Shown here one piece after another: positions 24,201-30,845 of a stretch of DNA of 34,052 bases. The notes below the pieces were generated by a model. It searched no databases. It saw only the letters and a list, made by a program, of their open reading frames with translations, and had not been told where the DNA came from. Within the stretch, counting starts at the first letter, position 1. Every line of letters starts with the position of its first letter. Source of the stretch: Prevotella sp. UBA4339 (lineage in GTDB: Bacteria > Bacteroidota > Bacteroidia > Bacteroidales > Bacteroidaceae); NCBI GenBank assembly GCA_002393725.1, contig DGTJ01000049.1, forward strand, positions 39,937-73,988. Reading direction: 5' to 3'. A program made the translations under genes and the position numbers.

Positions 24201-26786
24201 GACAGGCTCCAGCCCGAAGAGTGGATGGCTGCCGGGAGTACCTACGATGCCGAGGATGGTGGCGATCTGGTCTACCTGGTTCCAGCATCTCCTGATGAAG
24301 TCGGCTGTCAGCTCTTCTCCTGGCGGCAGGCTGCCCGGCATCTCGTCTTGCGGAATGGCCAGATATCCGGAGATGCACTCATAGAGGCTCAGTCCGCTGC
24401 TGCCTTTCTGATGCAGGGCATCCATATAGCTGATCAGGCTCTTGCGCTCGGCAAACAGCTCTTCTGCCAAGGCAGCGTACTCTTCCGGCTCCTTGATCTT
24501 CGTGACGTTCAGCACACTGTCCATCTGTTCGAGGAAGTGCTTCTTGGTGGCCTTGTTGGAGTGCAGCTCCAGGCAGAAGGGTGCCAGTCCTATCTTCTCC
24601 AGTCGCGACTGCACCACAGAGAGGGCTGCCATCTTCTCTGCCACAAAGAGCACCCGGCGCCCCTGATAGAGGGCATTGGCTATCATGTTGGTGATGGTCT
24701 GCGACTTGCCTGTACCTGGAGGACCGTGCAGTATGAATGTCCTGCCCCTACCCGACTCTACGATGGCCTCCATCTGCGAGGAGTCAACATCGAGGGGGAT
24801 GGAGAAGTCCACTGGTGAGCAGGTCTTGTCGATGATGCGTGCATCGACGGCCTCCTCCGCAGGCTCCTGCTTGTCGCGGTTCTCTATCAGCGAGGCCACC
24901 ACGGTGTTTTCTGCCAGCAAGCCGGCATTATAGTGGATGTCGTTCCACATCACGAACTTATTGAATGAGAACAGTCCGAGCATGGCTTCCTCCAGCACGT
25001 TCCATCTCTTCTGCTCCATGACGGCACGGCGGAAGTAGGTGAATATCTTCTTTACGTCCACCCCACTCTCGTCCTTGGGCAGCTCCTTCAGTGCGTCGAG
25101 GCTGATGCCGAAGTTCTGCTTCAGCAGTTCGATGAGCGTGATGTTCAATATGATGTCCTCGTCTCTCTTACGTATCACATATTTGTTGCCGCTACGCCTG
25201 ATGATGTCTACCGGCAGCAACAGGATAGGAGCATATCGGGGCTGTTCGCTCTTGGAGGTCTCAAACCATCTGAGCATGCCCAGGGCGAGGAACAGGCTGT
25301 TGGCACCGTTTTCTTCCAGCGACGTGCGAGCGGTTCTGTAGACGTATGTGAGAGCATCCTTCAGCTCAGTCTCGGTGAGGTAGGATACGATCTTGTTGCT
25401 GCTGATCATCTCTGAGACGAGATCCTGATATTCTCCTGCCTGCTGCAGCGAGTCGTACATACCCTCGCTGTTGGGCTCTATCTTCTTGCCGGGGGAAGGT
25501 ACGATCATAAAGTCCTCGCTTTTCTGCAGATGGTCTTCCAGCTGACCTGGCTCAAACGAGATGAAAGGCACCGTCTTTTTGCCGAGCCTCGTGTTGAGAA
25601 GGTTGTTGCGCAGTGAGAAGTCGAGCAGCTTACGCTCCCATATCGTCTGCCTGGTGGCGGGCTTTCCGACATCTTCCAGCCGGAGGTCATAGTGGCTCAG
25701 CTCGTTCACTGAGCCCGTAGCATTATGATGCTCCACACCGTCGTTGTCGAAAGTCCAGGCTCCGTCCTTCTTTATGCGCTGGGGCAAAGGGCGGATATTG
25801 TTGAGCCGACAATGGTGGATGTCGACAAAGTAGTTGAAGTTCTTCTCGTCCTTCAGTCTTGTGATGGCACTCTTCACAGCGTCTTCGAAGTCCACGCTTT
25901 CCGACGCGGTGATGGCTGTCGTCTCCAGCAGTACAATATTGTTGTTGCCGTCGGCAGTCTCTTTCAGCAGTCGGCTCACGTCGTCGCATACCGTCTGTGG
26001 GCGTATGGTGGGTGTCAGCCAGGCTCCTGCCATCATGTGGCCCTTCATCATGATCAGTATGGGGAAGATGCCGCAGGCCTCGATGCAGGAGGCAACGAGC
26101 AGGCTGGTGTCGACACAGGTACCCAGTTTCTCTGTCAGCACCTTGTCGGCCATCCGTATGCGCTGCCCGCCGTTCTCAAAGCTGGCAGGCGGGGCCGAAT
26201 ATACGATGCCCTCTGAGCGCAGGGCTTCGTAGATGGCTGCCACCTGAGCACGCACCCGGTTGCGGTCTTGCGTCTGATATTCGTCGAGCTGCGACGAGCC
26301 TGTCCATTTCTCGAGCAGCTGTGCAGCGGCTACCTTTACTTTTGAGATAAGGGGATTGTTGGGCACTACAAACGAGGCGATCTGTTCTGGCATCACTTCG
26401 CCCCCCGCCCACTCGTCATACGCCAGCAGTGTGATGGGGAGCTGCTTCTGCAGTAGTTGTCCGTCGCGGTCGCTTATGGTGATTGTGAACGTGGTATTTA
26501 CCCGTTCAGTCAGCTCCGCCAGCTTTTTTATGTCGGGCACAATCTTGAGATGACTGATCTGTACCGACTGCCCTTCGCGCAGGAAGTCAAGCCGCTGTTC
26601 GTGCTCTTCGATGAGCTGTCCCTTGACGCTGATGCTTATCTGGTGCAGGTCGCTTCGGCTCACATTCTCCAGTACGCACTTCGAGCAGGTTTCTATGCCG
26701 TTGTTAAGCATAGCGAAGTTCAGCACAGGCAGGTATTCGATGCGTAGAATAGCTTTTTCAGTCTTTATGAGTTCTTGTCCGTTCAT
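21228..26786 (-). CDS. Giant SF1 helicase-nuclease (DUF4011 / AAA helicase / Vsr-like nuclease / DUF3320) with N-terminal transglutaminase-like domain
   Basis: An 1852-residue cytoplasmic protein with no signal peptide. Order seen: a beta-rich N-terminal region (about 1-130, ending LLAYDEWAGG); a transglutaminase-like domain (about 150-300) with Cys224 in GTCVDTS and His250 in KGHMMAG; a DUF4011-type region starting near 378 (WERKLLDFSLRNNLLNTRLG); an SF1 helicase core with Walker A GPPGTGKS at 688-695, Walker B FDEAS with Asp1242 and Glu1243, the YRSKHE motif near 1312, and NVAVTRAR near 1475; a Vsr/MTES_1575-like PD-(D/E)xK nuclease (about 1520-1640) with Asp1561 and DGK at 1580-1582; and a C-terminal DUF3320-like region (about 1700-1840). 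All motor and nuclease residues look intact. Large helicase-nucleases of this kind are suspected in DNA surveillance or phage defence; that role is inference here. It lies 43 nt downstream of the cassette's last gene. Confidence 0.88.
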   Translation of the reverse strand: MNGQELIKTEKAILRIEYLPVLNFAMLNNGIETCSKCVLENVSRSDLHQISISVKGQLIEEHEQRLDFLREGQSVQISHLKIVPDIKKLAELTERVNTTFTITISDRDGQLLQKQLPITLLAYDEWAGGEVMPEQIASFVVPNNPLISKVKVAAAQLLEKWTGSSQLDEYQTQDRNRVRAQVAAIYEALRSEGIVYSAPPASFENGGQRIRMADKVLTEKLGTCVDTSLLVASCIEACGIFPILIMMKGHMMAGAWLTPTIRPQTVCDDVSRLLKETADGNNNIVLLETTAITASESVDFEDAVKSAITRLKDEKNFNYFVDIHHCRLNNIRPLPQRIKKDGAWTFDNDGVEHHNATGSVNELSHYDLRLEDVGKPATRQTIWERKLLDFSLRNNLLNTRLGKKTVPFISFEPGQLEDHLQKSEDFMIVPSPGKKIEPNSEGMYDSLQQAGEYQDLVSEMISSNKIVSYLTETELKDALTYVYRTARTSLEENGANSLFLALGMLRWFETSKSEQPRYAPILLLPVDIIRRSGNKYVIRKRDEDIILNITLIELLKQNFGISLDALKELPKDESGVDVKKIFTYFRRAVMEQKRWNVLEEAMLGLFSFNKFVMWNDIHYNAGLLAENTVVASLIENRDKQEPAEEAVDARIIDKTCSPVDFSIPLDVDSSQMEAIVESGRGRTFILHGPPGTGKSQTITNMIANALYQGRRVLFVAEKMAALSVVQSRLEKIGLAPFCLELHSNKATKKHFLEQMDSVLNVTKIKEPEEYAALAEELFAERKSLISYMDALHQKGSSGLSLYECISGYLAIPQDEMPGSLPPGEELTADFIRRCWNQVDQIATILGIVGTPGSHPLFGLEPVDNRLETIDGIKDILQQLRQVLTDYTQTLDKLNEQYSLHLKSDSDIQWLEMYSSLLTIQKQSQEIRDALTSAYSEDIIRMDVGACSREWEEICGKWFMPRYFAKKRFIKSLQRYGLIYESSLEDIFSQVTDYQQKLKDIKEQDEQQAAFARQNGIKGIDRLHDPSPLLHDSRALLSLYYKAAELTTQLATKTRKTNSTAEISASLDKWIAGFPQMKDWYLWTDKKHELCQMHLAAVADMIEKGSEPHDAVAAFVKAAYRYLISIAVDADEQLRTFNGQVFRQRIEQYKRDTLRFQELSKEELYSKLASRVPSVSASTADGSEIGILKRNIANGGRGTSIRTIIDSIPTLLPRLCPCMLMSPISVAQYIDLKAEKFDLVIFDEASQMPTSEAVGAIARGKALIVVGDSKQMPPTSFFSTTQVDEEEADIDDMESILDDCKTLSLREYYLSWHYRSKHESLIAFSNSQYYDNRLLTFPSVDDQLAKVRLVPVKGVYDKGRSRTNPEESKAIVCEIIRRLSDPELQKYSIGVVSFSKVQGDRIEDDLTEELDRHPELKEIAYNSREPIFVKNLENVQGDERDVILFSVGYGADKNGKVSMNFGPLNNAGGERRLNVAVTRARYEMIVYSTLKSSQIDLKRSQAKGIEGLKGFLEFAETGHLPMVDVTLHEAEKSTVIQQICEMLSEGGYIAHPSVGRSNFKVDIAVSSPGSPDKYLLGILCDGKSYYETKTTRDREIVQPTVMKMLGWHVMRVYSVDWYENRERCISQILEELKACERGEANEEEATGEAPLQETFSAEAINPTAILQEPLKNQGQMPYIETEVPTEPKDTASSEPDKVYKRVVSQIISTEQPITENYLCKRVARMLGYAHAGTNIQRAVLLAAKKYYRDPLSLGGVSTLWLDEASSKDYRSYRAPSPRNISEIPLCEVVNAVREVIFEEFSLPKEKIPTIAARKLGFSSAGAKIAETVYAALDIMLRQGDVRDTNGMLSLNNE

Positions 26787-26829
26787 ATTCTTTTTGGATC
26801 TGCAGTCTGCCTGTTTCGCAGAACGGCTG

Positions 26830-28248
26830 CTAGAATGCTATACCAGCACCTATTGAGAATCGGCTATTGCCCACGAAGTCCTTGAGATCCTTCTGGATAC
26901 TCCAGCGATACTGATATGTGGCACGGATGGCGAAGTAGCTGTACTTTATTGTAAGTCCGATGACGGGCGAGATGGCTGCGGCAAAATTTGCCTTGGTCCA
27001 GGCGTCTTTATAGCTCTCAGGGGGCTCCTGGAGAGATTTTGCGGTCTTCACGACGTCCTCACCACCCATCTTTGACATGTCGAGCTGCGGATAGTCTTCT
27101 GCGCCATATCCAGTCTTGGGGTACTTTTTGTCCTTATATGTTCCGTAGTACATCTTTCCCGTGAAACCAGGTCCGAAATGAATCCATACAGGATTGGCTA
27201 TCTTTACAGTCCAACCGAAGGAGATATTCAGTTCCGGGAATTTCTCGTCACCGTACTTACAGTCGCTGCGAGCTGCGTCGAATACGGTGTTGTTGAAGTC
27301 AATCTGGAAGAATCCGCCAACTTTATGCATGTTGTATTTGCCATAAGATAGTCCAATAGGTACATCTTTACGATATTCGTATGTGAATACTCGTGAGTGG
27401 TCCCTCTTTGCCCTTGCCAATGAGTTGATGGTGTTAAGGCGTTCTACTGCCAGCGTCATGTTGCGGCACTCCTTGGCTATAACTCTCTCGTATAGTTCCT
27501 TGGCCTTGTCATACTCCTTTTCCGTGTAATAGTATTCTGCCTTTGAGAATGTAGTGGCGCACTCCTCGGAGAAGTTCTGCACACAGATGGTATTTCGGTT
27601 TGAGGCGTACGAGTCGTAGGCATTAAGAGCCAGGATATTCGAGTAATATCTGCTGGCGGAAACGTAGTCGAGGAGCGTGAAGGCAGCGTCGGCCTTCTGA
27701 CGTAACATAATGAGTGAGTCTGCCAGAGCTATGTTCAACTCATTCTCCTCATTGTCACAGTCAGAGCATTGGCGTGCAACAATAAATTGGTTTCGGGCCT
27801 CATCGTAATTGGAATTCTTGATCTCATCCATACCTTTATTGCGATGGCCGCGATAACATCCGGCATCAACAAGGGCATTGGGGTCGGTAACCTTGAAAGA
27901 CAGCAGCTGCTTCGGCTGGAGTTCGAGACTGATTGTCACAGGGGTGTAGCCAGGAGAATTGATGGTCAGTTCCCTGCCGCGATAGCGATTCCCTGTTGGA
28001 AAAGCGATATAGTAGATGGAGTCAGACCCCTGCAACTCAGTGCGGAAGGGGTCGGCACTCTTGTCCATCGACGAGGAGAACGAAAGTGGGATGGACTCAT
28101 GACACCTTACCAATATGGCTGCTTCGTCGTTGGCACTTGAATACACGTCGTTAGGTTGTGAAATGTCTGTCACCTCCATGATGTTCTGGGCAAAAGACAT
28201 ATTCCCCAGAATCAAAAGGAATGCAGTAATAAAATGTTTCTTGGTCAT
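26830..28248 (-). CDS. Exported TPR-like protein with probable C-terminal outer-membrane beta-barrel
   Basis: A 472-residue protein of no named family, last of the six-gene cassette. Its signal peptide is residues 1 to about 20 (NMSFAQ). An N-terminal beta-rich domain (about 25-120) is followed by an alpha-helical, TPR-like region (about 130-275) with repeats such as NYDEARNQFIVARQC, DYVSASRYYSNILALN and EYDKAKELYERVIA. The last 190 residues alternate hydrophobic and aromatic strands (SFGWTVKIANPVWIHFGPGF, YFAIRATYQYRWSI) and end in a terminal Phe (SIGAGIAF), as outer-membrane barrels do. It may anchor or display the other exported cassette proteins at the outer membrane; this is inference. 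The gap to the upstream gene is 21 nt without a promoter match. Confidence 0.7.
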   Translation of the reverse strand: MTKKHFITAFLLILGNMSFAQNIMEVTDISQPNDVYSSANDEAAILVRCHESIPLSFSSSMDKSADPFRTELQGSDSIYYIAFPTGNRYRGRELTINSPGYTPVTISLELQPKQLLSFKVTDPNALVDAGCYRGHRNKGMDEIKNSNYDEARNQFIVARQCSDCDNEENELNIALADSLIMLRQKADAAFTLLDYVSASRYYSNILALNAYDSYASNRNTICVQNFSEECATTFSKAEYYYTEKEYDKAKELYERVIAKECRNMTLAVERLNTINSLARAKRDHSRVFTYEYRKDVPIGLSYGKYNMHKVGGFFQIDFNNTVFDAARSDCKYGDEKFPELNISFGWTVKIANPVWIHFGPGFTGKMYYGTYKDKKYPKTGYGAEDYPQLDMSKMGGEDVVKTAKSLQEPPESYKDAWTKANFAAAISPVIGLTIKYSYFAIRATYQYRWSIQKDLKDFVGNSRFSIGAGIAF

Positions 28249-28269
28249 AATATAAAGTTTTAAATTGTT

Positions 28270-29265
28270 TTACCTGACAATACGGAAGGAACCTAAGTGA
28301 TATACATCCTCTTTCTTGGTAATAACTTGTCCCTGCTTGTTAAGATATGGCTGCCAAGTGCGAACCTGAATAAGCGGGTTGTCGGCATCGCGGAAGTCTA
28401 TCATCAGGAAGAGGTAACCCTCGTCCTTATAGCGGTTGGTATGCCAGTACTGCTTGAGCGTCACCCCGTAGATGTCATCGTACTTTGGATGTTGTACAAC
28501 ATCAATATCCTCAAACTTAACGTTTATGAACTTTGTTGTCTTGAATACATTAGAAAGATTGCGCAGATACTCCTGCTTGGTCTGTTTGATGTACACGACC
28601 TTATTATTATTAAGGGTCATACGGTCAATGTCGGAGTTAGGCTTTTCACTGATTACCTTTCCTGTGATGATGAGAGCCTTGTCGCTATACACACTGGTAA
28701 GCAACTTCAGGTCCTTACGATTATAAGCTGTACGGAAATTCTCGACGAAGTCTACTATGACCTGACGACGGGCATAGTCGATATCTGATGATTTCTCTGC
28801 CATTATCTGGTCATATCTGTGCATGTCCATAGCGATAGAGACTCCACTGATCTTGCCAAGGGTATTGAAGTCAATTGTCAGCTCCTGGCGGGCCTCACCT
28901 TCTGCTGCTTCTTTAAGGTCTACGGGTATGCCACGTACCTGATAGCCATCTCTGGTCTTAAGGCACTTGCTCTTGATATTAGCAGGTGGGCAGATCATGG
29001 CACTGCTCTTCCACATAAGGCCGATTTCCTTTGCTGCCTCACTGGTGAAAATGTCCTTTGACATCTTAAGTGACTTTGCGCCTTCATTTGCAGCAGCGTT
29101 GATTGTCTCCATCATTGCATTGACATTACTCTCCATTGTTGTCTTGAGTTTTCCGTCAGGAATACCTTCTACGATTGAAAACAGTCCGTCGGCAGATGCC
29201 ATCATAGTAGATGCCATCAACATCAGAATCACCATCCAGATACGAGTGATAATTATTCTTTTCAT
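28270..29265 (-). CDS. Exported NTF2-like domain protein of unknown function
   Basis: A 331-residue protein with a signal peptide (residues 1 to about 25, ending MMASADG). The first half (about 30-150) is mostly helical then beta-rich and matches nothing I can name. From about residue 160, DFVENFRTAYNRKDLKLLTS followed by DKALIITGKV is the opening typical of NTF2-like (SnoaL-type) cone-fold domains, and the remainder (YGVTLKQYWHTNRYKDEGYLF) fits its sheet. NTF2-like domains are ligand-binding or dimerisation folds as often as enzymes; no catalytic residue can be assigned. The gene follows its upstream neighbour after 7 nt and is clearly part of the cassette. Confidence 0.7.
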   Translation of the reverse strand: MKRIIITRIWMVILMLMASTMMASADGLFSIVEGIPDGKLKTTMESNVNAMMETINAAANEGAKSLKMSKDIFTSEAAKEIGLMWKSSAMICPPANIKSKCLKTRDGYQVRGIPVDLKEAAEGEARQELTIDFNTLGKISGVSIAMDMHRYDQIMAEKSSDIDYARRQVIVDFVENFRTAYNRKDLKLLTSVYSDKALIITGKVISEKPNSDIDRMTLNNNKVVYIKQTKQEYLRNLSNVFKTTKFINVKFEDIDVVQHPKYDDIYGVTLKQYWHTNRYKDEGYLFLMIDFRDADNPLIQVRTWQPYLNKQGQVITKKEDVYHLGSFRIVR

Positions 29266-29272
29266 GTTTCTT

Positions 29273-29932
29273 TTATTTTATAATTTGTTTTTTCTCTCTG
29301 AATATCGACTTCAAGTTGCCTTGCGGGATATTGGTATATAATTCTCCTGTTATTGTGCTCTCTGGATTAGTCAGCCGCTTTGTAGGAATCTTCATCTCAA
29401 CCATGTGTATGAAGTCCATCTTCTTCTGGTGGAGCACCAGCACTGCTCGCAGCTCATGTCTGTCTATGAACGTCACACTGCAGTACATTTGCATATTCTG
29501 TGCAAACAGGTCATGAAAGTTCTGCATAGGGATTAGAATCTTAGGCTTCGCACCTCCATACTGGTGATGGCGCAATTCCAGCTTGTGCTTGTTGTTGTCT
29601 ATACGGTCGAGAAGGAGGTTGGTCATTGTTTCCATGGGATAACGGGTGTCGTTGAGTGGTGTCCATTTCCCGTTCTCTTTCCTTACGTAGAAGTCTGAGC
29701 GGATAGACTTTACCTGAAACGAATCTCCTTTTACGATATATATGCCTTTCTCGTCAGTATCTTTCAACATGTCTTTTGTGACGATAAGGTCAGGATGCCA
29801 GTTGGTGGTCTCGTAGTTTGCTGTCAACTCCTTGTACACAAGCAAGTCTGCATCATGTTTGTCTGTGGCCTGAGCTAATGTAGTCATAGCCATGACAACC
29901 GCAAGGGCGGTAAGTACTATACGTTTTGCCAT
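29273..29932 (-). CDS. Exported protein of unknown family
   Basis: A 219-residue protein I do not recognise. It has a clear signal peptide (residues 1 to about 20, ending TLAQA). The mature part contains no transmembrane helix. It has a probable beta strand rich segment (GIYIVKGDSFQVKSIRSDFY) and a stretch of His, Arg and Lys (LELRHHQYGGAKPK) near the middle, and ends in a basic tail (REKKQIIK). It sits between the FecR-like/DUF4384-like and NTF2-like genes, with only 1 nt to the former's stop and 7 nt to the latter's start, so a role within the same exported module is likely. Confidence 0.65.
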   Translation of the reverse strand: MAKRIVLTALAVVMAMTTLAQATDKHDADLLVYKELTANYETTNWHPDLIVTKDMLKDTDEKGIYIVKGDSFQVKSIRSDFYVRKENGKWTPLNDTRYPMETMTNLLLDRIDNNKHKLELRHHQYGGAKPKILIPMQNFHDLFAQNMQMYCSVTFIDRHELRAVLVLHQKKMDFIHMVEMKIPTKRLTNPESTITGELYTNIPQGNLKSIFREKKQIIK

Positions 29933-29933
29933 A

Positions 29934-30845
29934 TTATTCTCTTATTTGATATGCTTTTCTGTAAAGACCTGACTTCATGACTCTTCCTTTCCCTCCGCTA
30001 ATAGGGTTCATAAGGATACTGAAATCTACGGGGTCCTGCGTAGCTACAAGGATGAATGTCTCTCTCATCTGGTCATCTGTAAAGATGAACGGCTCAGACT
30101 TGAATGAGACGGTACTTAGTGGCGGAACCAGCAGGTGAGAACATGTTGCAGCCTCGTCTACTGGCAATACGAGATATTTTCCGCCTTCATCATCTATGTC
30201 AAGCACATTCACGTACAGTGCCTCATCTGTCTCATTGTGAACACGTACATAGCAGCTGGTGTTTGCCTTGACGTCATTGCCTAATTCATAGCCCGTGTCG
30301 CATGATATTAACTCGAAACGTACTTGCAGGTCAGAACTTAGTTTATTGTCCGACCTACATAGTTGCTGTTCAGCAGTATAGCCGAATTCCAAAGGTAACT
30401 CCTGGGCGATACGGCTTAGCAGCATCGAGTCGTTGGTCGACGATCTGTACGAGGTAGCTGTAACCTGCATATAGGTGTTGGGATGCACCATCTGGCTGCT
30501 GCCTTTTGAAAAAAGCTGTTTTACCAAATAGCTCATGTACTGCCTGGAGACGAATTTGGCCTTATTACCAGCCTTTGCGACGAGGTCTTTTACCGAGTAT
30601 GTACCTTCGATAGAGAATGAATACATCTTGCTCCTTTTCTCATCAAGCAGGGTTATGGCGCTCTCTGCATCAATAATAAGGCGGTTCTGGGCACTCAGCT
30701 GTTTGCGGGGTTCAAGTGGTACGGCTTTTTTCCCTTGTATCAGTTTGGCATCGCCAATAACGGAATAGACCGTATAGGTCTGGGCGCTAATGGTAACAAC
30801 TGTTGCTGTAAGCACCAGTATGATTGCAAGTATTCTATTCTTCAT
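29934..30845 (-). CDS. Exported protein with FecR-like N-terminal and DUF4384-like C-terminal domains
   Basis: A 303-residue exported protein with signal peptide ending TISAQ (about residue 21). Residues about 22-80 (YTVYSVIGDAKLIQGKKAVP and on, with a regularly spaced beta pattern) look like the FecR-type periplasmic beta domain. Residues about 170-290 (YVRVHNETDEALYVNVLDID, then KYLVLPVDE) look like DUF4384, a domain often found fused to or next to caspase-like proteases. Both assignments come from pattern recognition by eye. Its start overlaps the caspase gene's 3' end by 11 nt, so the two are translationally linked. A scaffold or substrate role for the protease is plausible but unproven. 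Confidence 0.72.
   Translation of the reverse strand: MKNRILAIILVLTATVVTISAQTYTVYSVIGDAKLIQGKKAVPLEPRKQLSAQNRLIIDAESAITLLDEKRSKMYSFSIEGTYSVKDLVAKAGNKAKFVSRQYMSYLVKQLFSKGSSQMVHPNTYMQVTATSYRSSTNDSMLLSRIAQELPLEFGYTAEQQLCRSDNKLSSDLQVRFELISCDTGYELGNDVKANTSCYVRVHNETDEALYVNVLDIDDEGGKYLVLPVDEAATCSHLLVPPLSTVSFKSEPFIFTDDQMRETFILVATQDPVDFSILMNPISGGKGRVMKSGLYRKAYQIRE

Noticed and set aside
24087..24818. Long open frame (243 codons) on the plus strand inside the helicase gene
   Set aside because: It is antisense to the helicase including the Walker A codons, and its translation is Leu/Gln/Val-rich with no signature.
26787..26829. Terminator between the TPR/barrel gene and the helicase gene
   Set aside because: Only a 5-bp stem (TCTGC/GCAGA) can form on the transcribed strand and no T run follows, so it does not look like an intrinsic terminator.
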